Source of the DNA: Nitrososphaeraceae archaeon
GTDB lineage: Archaea > Thermoproteota > Nitrososphaeria > Nitrososphaerales > Nitrososphaeraceae
Direction of reading: 5' to 3'
Assembly: GCA_009377575.1 (NCBI GenBank)
Contig: WHTU01000009.1
Location: 25,825-89,824, forward strand
Length of the DNA stretch: 64,000 nucleotides
Shown here: positions 46,317 to 55,702 of the stretch, piece by piece
How the letters are laid out: each line of letters begins with the position of its first letter
How positions within the stretch are numbered: the first letter of the stretch is position 1
The notes under the pieces: generated by a model
Seen by the model: only the letters and a program-made list of their open reading frames with translations
What the model was told of the DNA's origin: nothing
Databases searched by the model: none
Position numbers and translations under genes: made by a program

Positions 46317-47462
46317 CTAACCTTCTTGCTGGATCATTTCCTTCAATTTTTTAGGATTGCGTAATAACACGCGCATTTCCTCCTGTGAGTGCTGCATCTC
46401 AGCCATCTGCTTAGTGAGTAGTTGTATCGCCTTATCCTTTTCCTTGAGCGCAACTTCTATGTTCTTGGATCTAGTATCTAGCTTTGTATAATCTAATATT
46501 GTCAAGTATGGCATGCACTTCTTGGCATAAATATTCCTGCGTTCTTGTTCCTTACGAGTCCAGTAAGAACTATAATTATGCCCTAAGAACCACTCAGAGT
46601 AATCGCTTCCTGCTTGATCTGATACAATACCCTTGCAAAATCTACGAAATGAGTGTAATGTTATCTTATGTCTACGACTGTTATCCTTACGCGCGTCCAT
46701 TCCGTCACCCACAGAAATTAGTAACTTTTCAAATTCAACTATAAGTCTAAAGTAGATATCCTTAGGTTTTGCGTTCTCTACAAAGTAGACCGAAAATATC
46801 AAGTCAGATGACTTTGCGGTTTCTTTATTGCGGTACTTCCAGTCTAGTAATTGCTGCAAATATTCAGTAGCTTCGTCAGAACAGTATACAATACGCGCGC
46901 GCCTTGTTTTACTGAATTCTTTACGAACTGTTATTTTAATGGGTGGTTCCTTAAAGTCTATGTCTTGCAGTCTAAGAGAAGCTGCTTCTATAGTTCTAAC
47001 TCCTGAGCTCGCAAGCAGTAAGATATACGCTTTCAGACGTCTATTATTGCACTTTAATAGCAACTTTCTAATGTCTTGTGTATCTATTGGTTGTTCCTCA
47101 TCTCTGTAATGTTTAGGCATCTTGACACGCCGTCTAAACTTGGAAAACACAATATCAATTTCGTTATACTCTAAGTAAGAGCGTACAGCAGCAACATACA
47201 GCTTTACACTAGGTATTGAAATGTTCTGCAGTTGTGTAAGATAAGCGACAAAATTATCGAGTATCTCGTAAACGTTGATCTGTTGGTTTTGGAACATTGG
47301 TATTATAGTCTCAGTATCTAGTTTTTTACCAGAATCCGGTAAAGAATTAAGGAATCTGTCAAAGTGGATTAGTCCACTTGAGTAAGCTTTTTGCGAGCTT
47401 ATACTATTCCGACCAATACTATTAAGAAATGTGCTTCGTAGTTTACCCTCAAATACCTGCAT
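46317..47462 (-). CDS. Tyrosine recombinase (integrase)
   Basis: 381 aa from the ATG at 47462 (GTG at 47468 possible). SAM-like N-terminal domain and catalytic domain with Arg158 (SSGVRTIEAASL), HxxR at 272-275 (LHSFRRF), His297 (FLGHNYS) and Tyr314 in NIYAKKCMPYL (numbering from the GTG). The C-terminal tail is a coiled coil (VALKEKDKAIQLLTKQMAEM). All catalytic residues are present, so it looks active and is not split by integration as in SSV-type elements. A TATATATAAT box lies just upstream at about 47480-47490. No attachment-site tRNA was found. Confidence 0.88.
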   Translation of the reverse strand: MQVFEGKLRSTFLNSIGRNSISSQKAYSSGLIHFDRFLNSLPDSGKKLDTETIIPMFQNQQINVYEILDNFVAYLTQLQNISIPSVKLYVAAVRSYLEYNEIDIVFSKFRRRVKMPKHYRDEEQPIDTQDIRKLLLKCNNRRLKAYILLLASSGVRTIEAASLRLQDIDFKEPPIKITVRKEFSKTRRARIVYCSDEATEYLQQLLDWKYRNKETAKSSDLIFSVYFVENAKPKDIYFRLIVEFEKLLISVGDGMDARKDNSRRHKITLHSFRRFCKGIVSDQAGSDYSEWFLGHNYSSYWTRKEQERRNIYAKKCMPYLTILDYTKLDTRSKNIEVALKEKDKAIQLLTKQMAEMQHSQEEMRVLLRNPKKLKEMIQQEG

Positions 47463-47556
47463 GAACACTCAATATTCAATTAATTATATATACATTTACC
47501 GTTAACTTAACCAGTATTAATTCATGGTTTGAGATAAGATAGAGACGGCAGATAAA

Positions 47557-47655
47557 TTAGTGATCGACAGGTTCTATAGAATAGAGAATCCACGCGTGAT
47601 CTTCATGTCGGTCTTGGATTTCATCTAGCTTAGCCCAGTTAAGAAAAACTAACAA
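47557..47655 (-). CDS. Possible 32-aa protein
   Basis: TTG start. FLNWAKLDEIQDRHEDHAWI then LYSIEPVDH has coding-like composition and sits just upstream of the integrase promoter. It could also be the end of a truncated gene at the element boundary. Confidence 0.3.
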   Translation of the reverse strand: MLVFLNWAKLDEIQDRHEDHAWILYSIEPVDH

Positions 47656-47793
47656 CCTGTATATAATTATAACATTATATTCGAGAAGAGCATACTGGTC
47701 TATTTTCTATTCTCCCTTCAATGGAGTCAGATGAGAATTGGAATTTTATAAGGTTATATACGCTTATGCCGTATCTAAAGAGAGTTAAAGTTT

Positions 47794-48150
47794 TTGACAC
47801 AAAATAGTTTCCCATTAACAAAATGGCATGAAGAGCATATGGAAAAATTGATTATAAGATATGTAACAGGACTTCCAGCAGACGCGTCCAATTGGCAGAA
47901 ACGAATGAACAAAAAGTATGGAAAGCAACTAAACATCATCAAAAATATCAAATACGACATAAAGCACGGTGCAAATAAGAGCCAGGTATCAGCACTATTC
48001 TCAAGAATTCGTCAAGAGTCATTCTTCCACTATCTACAGATAAACAAAGAGTCAATGGATCGGCTGGACAATCTGGAAAGGGAATTGCACAAATCTCAGC
48101 ATATAGATAGCTTGCGAAGAGATATAGGTATTGTTATCGCTACCAAATAA
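47794..48150 (+). CDS. Hypothetical helical protein
   Basis: 118 aa, TTG start. Lys/Arg-rich and helical throughout (KWHEEHMEKLIIRYVTGLPA; SALFSRIRQESFFHYLQINK; SMDRLDNLERELHKSQH). No known domain. Codon use is coherent over the full frame. Confidence 0.5.
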   Translation: MTQNSFPLTKWHEEHMEKLIIRYVTGLPADASNWQKRMNKKYGKQLNIIKNIKYDIKHGANKSQVSALFSRIRQESFFHYLQINKESMDRLDNLERELHKSQHIDSLRRDIGIVIATK

Positions 48151-48574
48151 TGGAGAAAGCTATTTAGAATCACTTTCGAAAAGCATCCTTTAACTAAGAT
48201 ATGGAAATCAAATGCTCTTTTTCTTGGAACACTTTTTGACGAATAGTCCCCGCCATTGGCCTATTTCTTTATGTCTCTCAGCTTTTGCATACTTTTTGCT
48301 TGCCGATCTCCAATCAACATATACATTGGTTTTAGTTCCTTTCCGATAAATTATTATTTATGATAGAGAAAATTAGACGTATCTGTATAGCTAACGCTAA
48401 TTATGATGATGGTTCGTTAACTCTGATAGTTCCTCTACCAAGGCTTTTTATCCATGAATCTGTACGTTTTGAAGCCTATTGAATCAAAATTCGAAAAGGA
48501 CAGCAACTAAAACAGCAAAATAACTTACGTGGGATAGTTGTTCCAATGTATTTGTACTTCTTAGACCCCAGTTA
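48151..48574. other. Intergenic region with coding-like fragment
   Basis: About 420 bases. On the minus strand (about 48225-48350) a frame without start codon encodes VYVDWRSASKKYAKAERHKE and IGQWRGLFVKKCSKKK, which looks like a gene remnant. The 18-mer TTTTATCCATGAATCTGT near 48447-48464 recurs at about 61945-61962. Confidence 0.35.
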
Positions 48575-48868
48575 TTAGCCTAGTTTTATTATTTCGTCCC
48601 ATGTTCCAGTTGCGGAAAGCATATAGTATTTACTGTGACTCTTATGTTCAAACTGTATAATGTCTCCGCCAGCAATCTGAACTCGAAATAGATTACGTAG
48701 GAATTGCAAAAAACTAGGCCCTGCCACTATACTCTTGGTCTCCTTCTCTAGAGGTTTATCATAGAATTTTTGTAAACCATCTTCCAGACCTGTTTCACTA
48801 ATTGCCTCCACCAGTTTGAAAAGGTCGATGTCTACCGATTTTTGCTTATAAATTCTAAGTATAGCCAT
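48575..48868 (-). CDS. Hypothetical protein
   Basis: 97 aa, ATG start. Alpha/beta pattern: SVDIDLFKLVEAISETGLED, then FLRNLFRVQIAGGDIIQFEH and YYMLSATGTWDEIIKL. No family recognised. Composition and start support a real gene. Confidence 0.5.
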   Translation of the reverse strand: MAILRIYKQKSVDIDLFKLVEAISETGLEDGLQKFYDKPLEKETKSIVAGPSFLQFLRNLFRVQIAGGDIIQFEHKSHSKYYMLSATGTWDEIIKLG

Positions 48869-49343
48869 TTATCAGTAACATCTTCGGCACACATGTATAT
48901 AAAATGAAGGAATGTTCTCGAAGAACGATTGATTGTAACAACATAATTCTCTACCTGAGGAGCCCAGAACCTGACAATCCGGGTATCATCTTACAATATT
49001 CCTAGGGCTGTAAATGGTGCAATAATTAATGAATCCCTAACCCTTGAAATATAATCATATCTTCTTCGAGCAATATCGGCATAATCTAATCAGTCCTATT
49101 AACTATTTGGAAGATATGATATGCACAGGGAGGCTTGACAAAGTAGGGGCAGTTCCAAGGCAACTCCTTCAGACAATTCCCAAAGTTTTTTAGCGGATTA
49201 GAGATATGCAGGTGAATCATACTGTTATTAGCAATATTTAGTTACCAAACATGTCCCTTAATGCATTAGTTGTCTTGGTAAGAAGTAAATCTCTATCCTT
49301 TATGTTAGTTGGGAAAGGTGATCTATCAGTATCCTTTTTACAG
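48869..49343. other. Intergenic region with possible 3' extension of the next gene
   Basis: About 475 bases. The part 49238-49343 on the minus strand encodes, in a frame different from the 49344-49502 gene, CKKDTDRSPFPTNIKDRDLL and TKTTNALRDMFGN before a TAA, so that gene may have lost its C-terminus by a frameshift. Nothing else recognised. Confidence 0.35.
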
Positions 49344-49502
49344 TCAGTCTGATTCTTGTGAATGAATATCTTTTCCTAGCGTATCAAGATAATCTTTACA
49401 ACAGCGGTCAGAACAGAACGCTAAGATGCCAATTACACTACTTGAATATTCTACCCCAGTAACTAGGTTATTAAACTCTCGATCGCAAGAAATACATTGC
49501 AT
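49344..49502 (-). CDS. Zinc-ribbon mini-protein
   Basis: 52 aa, ATG start. MQCISCDREFNN then FCSDRCCKDYLDTLG: a two-knuckle zinc site of the type common in thaumarchaeal small proteins. A coding-like continuation in another frame (to 49238) suggests possible frameshift truncation. Confidence 0.5.
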   Translation of the reverse strand: MQCISCDREFNNLVTGVEYSSSVIGILAFCSDRCCKDYLDTLGKDIHSQESD

Positions 49503-49921
49503 ATACAATTTTATTCAGTTACTAATAAGGCATTTTCCCATAAAGTCCTCTCCAATTTTGGATACTTGCGGTAAGTCTGATCCTTCAGTATTGTATTTCA
49601 AAACATGATGACTACATATCTCAACTGTTCGAACTAGTTAGTCTCTGTCACTTCAATTATCTTTCAAACAGAGAAAGAGGAAAGCGGAACAGACATAAGT
49701 GTCAAATTGGGCTACTAGCAACTCGAGTGTAGGGATGCCTAAGCGTGATTACATTCAATAAATGCATGCCAATTGTTTATATATGCATAATGCGAACATA
49801 CTGTTATACTATTGCTATTACAGATATACGTGTGGATTATAGTAAGTGTGACTCAAAGGGATCAGACTATATGAGTAAAATGACTTACTAAAGACAAACA
49901 TTTCATAGAAGGAGAACAACA
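49503..49921. other. Intergenic region
   Basis: About 420 bases. A minus-strand frame without a good start (49515-49640) reads TVEICSHHVLKYNTEGSDLP and QVSKIGEDFMGKCLISN and may be another small protein or a relic. The 3' end holds the promoter and Shine-Dalgarno (GAAGGAG) of the next gene. Confidence 0.35.
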
Positions 49922-50092
49922 TTGACAATACTACAAACTAATCGTCGAGCTGATTTTGACATAGGTGGTTATGGAGAATGTCCAGACTGTAAGACAGAGA
50001 ATGATCTGGTCCAAAGTAAAACAATAGAATGTTCCATATGTGGAGAACCATACTTAAGGAATAAATGGAAATGCGTATCTTGGTGTGAATGA
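49922..50092 (+). CDS. Cys-rich zinc mini-protein
   Basis: 56 aa, TTG start eight to nine bases after GGAG. Three cysteine pairs: ECPDCKTEN, ECSICGEPYL and KCVSWCE, compatible with one or two zinc ions. The long minus-strand frame across it is a shadow. Function unknown. Confidence 0.6.
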   Translation: MTILQTNRRADFDIGGYGECPDCKTENDLVQSKTIECSICGEPYLRNKWKCVSWCE

Positions 50093-50860
50093 GACAGGGA
50101 TGACATCGCCAGAGTTAGTTTAGTCACGAAGCTGCTATGATTTTCCACGTTTGCGGTCGTCTGGAAATTGGAGCTGCAGTATCTTCGAGGTAGCATATAA
50201 TATTGAGTTTCATGATGGTCGTGTATGTATTTGCTCACTGTGGTTTATGACCTTGCCACACCATCCTTACTTGCGGACAAGTACCAAACATCATGTTAAT
50301 AATAGATTCTAAGAAAGCACGAACAACGTGAGCACCTGACTATCCCTTAATGCGGTACTTATCCACTAGCAACCTAGACTTGTTTTGAGTCTTACTTTAA
50401 GACATTGATGACTGCCACGGATGCTATGAAATATAGTCTGGAATTAAAAGCGATTAATGACAAACCCTAATTTGATTAATTTCAATCAGGTTCACCAGAT
50501 AGTGCATACAACTCGTCTGTACAGTAGGGGAAACTATCTAATACTTATACCAATACTTACACCGCCTGTAACAAAGATGTCTTTTTTTTGGTATTCTGAT
50601 CGTCATTTCTCATCTCCAACAAGCTAGCCTGTACTACGGATCAAACCAATTTGTGAAGAATGGATGGTTAAAGTAATTCGATGAATTGAAATTTTATAAC
50701 AATTTCTCAGCCAATAAGAGGTAACTATTCAACGATCTAGAATAGGAAGAGTGATTAGCCAAAATACGCACGGTCAGAATGAATATGAATCTGACAAGAA
50801 TATAAAGTGTAGGATAGTTTTCAATAGCCTTCCGAATATATGAAACCTAACGTATGCATA
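50093..50860. other. Intergenic region, nothing recognised
   Basis: About 770 bases with only very short frames, no tRNA-like or repeat structure noticed. Possibly decayed genes. Confidence 0.4.
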
Positions 50861-51298
50861 TCATTGAAAAAGTTGTACTTGAAGGTCTCCGGTAACTTGT
50901 AATGTGAAATTATTGACTGCGTCAATCCCTCCCATTATTTCAGTGCCAAAAATATCAACTTTAAATGGAGCTTTTAGACCTGCTTGAATACCGGATGGTG
51001 AAGTGAAATCTGAACCTACTCCCACTACTTGGCCATTATTGTCATATAATGTTGCTGATACTTGAACACCGTTGAAGGGGAATGTATTGTTATTGAAAAC
51101 TTCTCCTGTTATAGTATAGATATTCCTATCTTCTGGAACGAATGCGGAGACACCTTGTATATCTAAATCGAGTATCTCGGAACGGGATTGATTCTGCGCT
51201 AATGCTTCGTTATTCAGGATTATGGGTGATAAAAGACATGATAGCACTATCAATTTCGTCATCGTCATCGCCGTCTTTACTCTCTGTGGGAGAAACAT
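50861..51298 (-). CDS. Secreted FxLYD-like domain protein
   Basis: 145 aa. Signal peptide at about residues 1-35 (MTKLIVLSCLLSPIILNNEA followed by LAQNQ). The mature part has the immunoglobulin-like FxLYD/DUF pattern: YTITGEVFNNNTFPFNGVQV, SATLYDNNGQVVGVG, and LKAPFKVDIFG. Such domains are exported and common in thaumarchaeal cell-surface proteins. A second in-frame ATG (residue 11 or 13) could be the start. Confidence 0.75.
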   Translation of the reverse strand: MFLPQRVKTAMTMTKLIVLSCLLSPIILNNEALAQNQSRSEILDLDIQGVSAFVPEDRNIYTITGEVFNNNTFPFNGVQVSATLYDNNGQVVGVGSDFTSPSGIQAGLKAPFKVDIFGTEIMGGIDAVNNFTLQVTGDLQVQLFQ

Positions 51299-51484
51299 AA
51301 TTGATACGATGGATTCATGATCAATATAAGTGTCTTTAGATGCTTGTTCGCCATTTTTATATCATGTTTTTTTCTGATTTTTTGTGCAACTTATTTGCAT
51401 GATGGTGTCTAGAACTTCAACTTCAATGAGTCCTTAAATGCTATATGGATTGCCCTCTGGCTTTTCACAGCCCTCTGTGTCAGT

Positions 51485-51604
51485 ATGAATAAGAAATGGA
51501 TCTGCAAAAACTGTGATGATGATATCGGTGATAACGGGTATTCTGAGGCATTTTGTTCGGGACAACGTAATGTAGCAAAACAAATGAGGCATGATGGAAA
51601 ATAA
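51485..51604 (+). CDS. Zinc mini-protein
   Basis: 39 aa. MNKKWICKNCDDDIGDNGYS then AFCSGQRNVAKQM; CxxC plus a C-terminal Cys resembling small thaumarchaeal zinc ribbons in which a fourth Cys follows (CSxxC), here apparently replaced. Might be truncated. Confidence 0.4.
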   Translation: MNKKWICKNCDDDIGDNGYSEAFCSGQRNVAKQMRHDGK

Positions 51605-51774
51605 CTACATTGCTATTCACTAGCCCGTCCAATGACCCCAGTTGCGTTAACCTTCTAACATACCGTAGACCCGGATCTCATGTGGATAGTCTCAAACTAT
51701 GGTGGTGGGGCAAGTTTGCCTTCTACGCATCACGTTCGCTCACCCTTGATGACTTCATTAGAGCTAGCATAGAA

Positions 51775-51957
51775 TCATACCTTCTCCCTCATTTCTCTTT
51801 CGGTTCCAGTTCCGCGAATGCAATCAAGACACCATTTTTCGTTAACCGTTCCATCTAGCTTTCCATTTCTTTCGACATGCACGAGTATGCCACCCATGAT
51901 CTTTTCTACACCTTTCTGACAATTGTCACATCCAAAAGTATTCATTTTTTCTATCAT
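51775..51957 (-). CDS. Zinc-ribbon mini-protein
   Basis: 60 aa (a second ATG at 51945 gives 56). FGCDNCQKGVEKIMGGILVH, then NEKWCLDCIRGTG: two CxxC knuckles around a beta hairpin. Basic/acidic C-terminus. The plus-strand frame overlapping it is a shadow. Confidence 0.6.
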   Translation of the reverse strand: MIEKMNTFGCDNCQKGVEKIMGGILVHVERNGKLDGTVNEKWCLDCIRGTGTEREMREKV

Positions 51958-52239
51958 ATACGGTAGAGATGATAAATGAGATGTGCCTAGGCTAAATGAG
52001 TCTTACTGATAGAGAATCATTATGAACAGAGAATCGGCCTTGAGATTAGCTCATTTCTTTAATATTTAAAGAAGCGACGGCAAAAAACATACTGCTTTCG
52101 ATGATTTTCATAACTGATGAGACAATGATTAAAGTATGATGTAACGGTTGCTATCGAATCAAGAGGTGAAGGTGTTTTTGGATAATTATCCGTATTTCCA
52201 TAGAGAAGTATGCTACTCGCTGAACAATTCATATAAGCA

Positions 52240-52626
52240 TTGATCAGCAAATATGGAAATCACAACATTTTAACGGAGGGTGCAATATGGTATCCGCATG
52301 TATGTAGATTAGTTAACGTGGAATTCAAAAGCTGTTGGAATGTTTTAGATGAACTAAAAGTAGATAAATCTAAAGTTTTTGTAATCTTGACCAAGTGTGA
52401 TGGAGTCATGGGCTTATCAGAACGTATCGACAATATTGGAAATAATTTGGGTGTATCTAATCCCGTAGCCATATCCTCTAAGTCCATATACGTGATTCGT
52501 AAGCTAAAGGCTATGGTAGGGCATAATTTATATCCTCAATCCCCTTCTAAAGCGGAACACTCAGCAAAAGTGAAGAAAGTGTCAGAAACAGGTGCCTATG
52601 TAATCGCAGCAGACATTCATACCTGA
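52240..52626 (+). pseudogene. Fragment of an HflX-like GTPase
   Basis: 128 codons. WNVLDELKVDKSKVFVILTKCDGV carries the G4 region (TKCD for NKxD), followed by NLGVSNPVAISSKSIYVIRKLK (G5 SSK/SAK). This matches the C-terminal half of the HflX/Obg-type G domain; P-loop, switch regions and the N-terminal HflX domain are absent. The first 25 codons do not fit. A truncated gene relic is the best reading. Confidence 0.55.
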
Positions 52627-52663
52627 GATAGATATATCAAAACAAAATCGGAAAATTGACTCT

Positions 52664-52771
52664 ATGACATTTGAATATATCGTAAGAAAATGTGGTACTT
52701 CATCACATATCATTCTCCCAGCTTCAATGGTTGGAAAAAGAGTTAGAGTTATTGTTGAAACGCTAGACTGA
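52664..52771 (+). CDS. DUF2080-like short protein
   Basis: 35 aa. MTFEYIVRKCGTSSHIILPA then SMVGKRVRVIVETLD follows the pattern of transposon-encoded DUF2080 proteins (K-sG-nS-ah-v-LPk-w-GK-v-v), small AbrB-like proteins often found beside archaeal IS elements. No transposase gene was recognised next to it. Confidence 0.5.
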   Translation: MTFEYIVRKCGTSSHIILPASMVGKRVRVIVETLD

Positions 52772-53274
52772 GACCTGTGGAGGTTAAGAGTGGATTCGAA
52801 AAACTAGGATTATTTTTGTCCCACCCGTCAATGGTTTGGTAGTTTGGTAGTTTGGTAATTAAGTTCTATCGAACATTAAATATCAACATTCTTAACGCAT
52901 TCTTCGTATCTTAGTAATTACAGCCGGATAATCGCATTAGTACTTGTCGTTGTAGTCAGACGTGAGCTGGTTTCTTATTCCTTCCAGATGATCAGACCAC
53001 AATAACTAGGTCATGAATTTACATTAATGCTCACTACTCTAGCTTTTGGATCGAGCTGTAGGACATATTCTTCAATTGATATCAATGGCTCAAACTTAGT
53101 GATGGAAGAATTGTATGATTGGCAAACGGATTAAGCCTTTTCCAATAGATAGATACAGCATATCTATTCAAACTATAATATGAGGATTGGAAAACCAGCT
53201 CAAATTAGATAAACTTCAATTCCAGAGGTTAACTCATTAATGAACTAGATGAATAGCAACAACGTGACTTTCTA
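52772..53274. other. Intergenic region with short tandem repeat
   Basis: About 500 bases. The octamer TTTGGTAG is repeated three times at 52835-52857 (last copy TTTGGTAA). No gene recognised. Confidence 0.4.
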
Positions 53275-53481
53275 TTATTTTTCGGAAGTAAGATACATTT
53301 GATTTTGTTCACTACTCTTGCTCTTTATCTGCTCCTCAATCATTCGTTGAGGGATATATGTAATACAATGATCTAATTTCAAATGGCTTAGAAAAGCTAC
53401 CCCATTATTAACAATATCCTTAACTATCAAACCTCGATTACAAATGCTACATTTGATAATGTGTTCATCCCGTGATGCCAT
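53275..53481 (-). CDS. C2H2-type zinc-finger mini-protein
   Basis: 68 aa from the ATG at 53481. IIKCSICNRGLIVKDIVNNG then VAFLSHLKLDHCITYIP has Cys-x2-Cys, and His-x4-His spacing of a C2H2-like finger, followed by a polar tail. Probable DNA- or RNA-binding small protein. Confidence 0.6.
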   Translation of the reverse strand: MASRDEHIIKCSICNRGLIVKDIVNNGVAFLSHLKLDHCITYIPQRMIEEQIKSKSSEQNQMYLTSEK

Positions 53482-53544
53482 ATAACAAAGATAGTACATC
53501 GGTACTTGATCAATCATATTAATCTATGTAGTTAGTTCGGCCAG

Positions 53545-53787
53545 TTGATGGCTCTTATGAATGTCCTGTCATACAATTCCTTAGGTTTTTTGGAGTTTCA
53601 TTATTTTGGGAACATTTTAGGTTCGGCAGACAAAAAGGCTAACTCTATCCCAAATATACTTAGAGGAGGGGCCGAAACTATTGAAGTCCACCATATGGGA
53701 CAATTAAAAAGTAAATTTAAGTGTCATTTATGGTTTGGAGGATGCACTTTCTCGGTATCAAATCCCGTCTTAGTATTAACTGAATGA
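53545..53787 (+). CDS. Possible hypothetical protein
   Basis: 80 aa, TTG start. No motif; an internal stretch NSIPNILRGGAETIEVHHMG looks coding. Could be a gene fragment. The surrounding 53520-54069 is otherwise empty apart from the radical SAM promoter. Confidence 0.3.
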   Translation: MMALMNVLSYNSLGFLEFHYFGNILGSADKKANSIPNILRGGAETIEVHHMGQLKSKFKCHLWFGGCTFSVSNPVLVLTE

Positions 53788-54069
53788 AAAAACTACCAAA
53801 GAGTAATCGAAAGGCTCCTGCATTTGGATGTTTCTGCAATAGATTGAGAACAGATAAACTAAGGATGATGATAGCAATATCGGCTAGTATAGATACAAGC
53901 TAACCCATTTTGGTTTATGAAATTAGGATGACATTCTTTCAAGTTACGTTTTATACTCAGATGCTTCGACTGACCGTTACTAATCGGATCCATATATTTA
54001 TCTGGACCTCACATCTAGGGTGTAGCTATATCAAAAATTCACTGATCGCAACCCTTAGGCTTATTTAGT

Positions 54070-55128
54070 ATGTCTGTCTTACCAAGTCATTGGTATAACA
54101 TGGTGAATCTAATTTATGACCGTGGTGTCACTGATCTGGCACGTGAGATGTCAATTTATTTTAGCATTTTCAGCAAGTATGCAAGGATCAAATTATTCCA
54201 TGCAAAACCAGCCCTGTTTGGTTCGGCAGACGTCATTAATGTATGCAATTTACACTGTACTCACTGCTATTGGTGGCTTAATAGAAAGGGTGGTGGTGAA
54301 CAAGACTACTTAAGTGCAGAGCAATGGAGAGAGATTATAAGGAGGACATTCAAGAAACTAAAAATTCCCATTGTGACGTTGGTTGGTGGTGAGCCAACAA
54401 TACGACCAGATATAATCCAAGTCTTTTGTGAAGAGATGCCTAAGAGAGTATGCGTTGTTTCAAACGGTACATATCCATTAAAGAGATTTGACAATCTGTA
54501 TTTCTACTGGATATCATTAGATGGGACACAGGCAGTTCACGATCAAATTAGAGGAGAAGGCAGCTACTCAAAAACAAAAAGAAATGTCTCTGACTATATT
54601 TCAGGTCCTGATCGTAATTGTAAATCTGCCCGCAAAGATATATGGATAGCAATGACTATCAATTCGCTAAATTATCATACTGTCACCGATTTAGTTGAAG
54701 AATGGTATGGGATAGTACACAAAATAGCATTCCAATTCCATACTCCGTTTGCCAAAGATGACCCGTTGTGGCTCCCTTTTGGAGATAAACGAAACAGAGT
54801 AGTTGATGATCTTGTTGAATTGAGAAAACGATATCCTAAGTTTGTAGTAAACGGAGAAAGACAATTATCGTTGATGAGAGGTAATTGGGGAGGTAGAGGC
54901 ACAACACCGACACAGTGTCCTTCTTGGGCAATACTCTCTTTGGATCATTTGGGAAGAGTGAAGCAACCGTGTTGTATCGGAAGCTCTGATACTGAAAGAG
55001 GATTAAAGCCAATCTGCGAACGTTGTGGACTTGGCTGCTATTCAGTGCTAGTTGCAAATGGAATAAAGGGAAATAATGTAAATGTGGGCCTGACATCATA
55101 TCAGAGGACTACGACATCGAAGAATTAA
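54070..55128 (+). CDS. Radical SAM protein with C-terminal Cys cluster
   Basis: 352 aa. The CxxxCxxC site is CNLHCTHCYWW (about residues 60-70), followed by the GGEPTIRPD motif (about 116) and SLDGTQAVHDQIRG, typical of SPASM-type peptide/cofactor-modifying radical SAM enzymes. The C-terminal part has further cysteines (QCPSWAI, QPCCIGS, CERCGLGCY), probably an auxiliary Fe-S cluster. Substrate unknown; no precursor peptide recognised nearby. The end of the frame overlaps a coding-like sequence in another frame (55077-55205). Confidence 0.85.
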   Translation: MSVLPSHWYNMVNLIYDRGVTDLAREMSIYFSIFSKYARIKLFHAKPALFGSADVINVCNLHCTHCYWWLNRKGGGEQDYLSAEQWREIIRRTFKKLKIPIVTLVGGEPTIRPDIIQVFCEEMPKRVCVVSNGTYPLKRFDNLYFYWISLDGTQAVHDQIRGEGSYSKTKRNVSDYISGPDRNCKSARKDIWIAMTINSLNYHTVTDLVEEWYGIVHKIAFQFHTPFAKDDPLWLPFGDKRNRVVDDLVELRKRYPKFVVNGERQLSLMRGNWGGRGTTPTQCPSWAILSLDHLGRVKQPCCIGSSDTERGLKPICERCGLGCYSVLVANGIKGNNVNVGLTSYQRTTTSKN

Positions 55129-55205
55129 GACTCCATAATGGGACTTGTTATTGGTTCCCGAATGCATTGGAAGACGGTTCTTGGAATTGTGCAATAGGAG
55201 GATAA
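55077..55205 (+). pseudogene. Coding-like frame overlapping the radical SAM 3' end
   Basis: In the frame opening after a TAA at 55074-55076 the sequence reads CKCGPDIISEDYDIEELRLH and NGTCYWFPNALEDGSWNCAIGG. No start codon lies at its head, so it is either the original C-terminus of the radical SAM gene after a frameshift or a small gene that lost its start. Confidence 0.35.
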
Positions 55206-55393
55206 ATATTATTTCCCTTGTTCCTGGAGGACGACACCTAGTGCTATCAGCTTGTCAACCGCAAGTTTATCTTTATAAATGAATGAATCTGACTTTCAAA
55301 ACGAGCAACTTGGTTATTGCAGTACGAAGAGGGACTGTACATTTTAAATATCAATCAATAAAGATGGAACTATAAAAGAGCGTCATCTTAGGT

Positions 55394-55702
55394 CTATGAA
55401 TGAAATGAAATGTTAGGTTTCTCAATTCTCCCAGTACGTCTACTCAACATTTTAAAGGAATCTAATGCATCTATTTCGATAACTCCTGGTAGGTGTTGTA
55501 TACTTTGGATATAGTTGTTCAACACATAAAGATCTTGCAATCTTATTTCTATTCTGATATCACTCTCTTTGAGGTCATCTGATGAAGATCTATTCGTGAT
55601 TTGCACAAGGCCAGCCAACTGTTTTTCAGTTTCCTGTCCCAGAGGATATCTTCCAGAATGAATCGAATCTTCAATCATTTTACATAGTTCAGATATTTTC
55701 AT
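55394..55702 (-). CDS. Hypothetical protein
   Basis: 102 aa, ATG start. Helical (MKISELCKMIEDSIHSGRYP; DIRIEIRLQDLYVLNNYIQS) with a C-terminal IDALDSFKMLSRRTGR. No known family. Coherent frame and start. Confidence 0.5.
   Translation of the reverse strand: MKISELCKMIEDSIHSGRYPLGQETEKQLAGLVQITNRSSSDDLKESDIRIEIRLQDLYVLNNYIQSIQHLPGVIEIDALDSFKMLSRRTGRIEKPNISFHS

Noticed and set aside
49969..50238. 89-codon minus-strand frame
   Set aside because: Lies antisense to a 56-aa plus-strand protein with three Cys pairs and a Shine-Dalgarno; composition is shadow-like.
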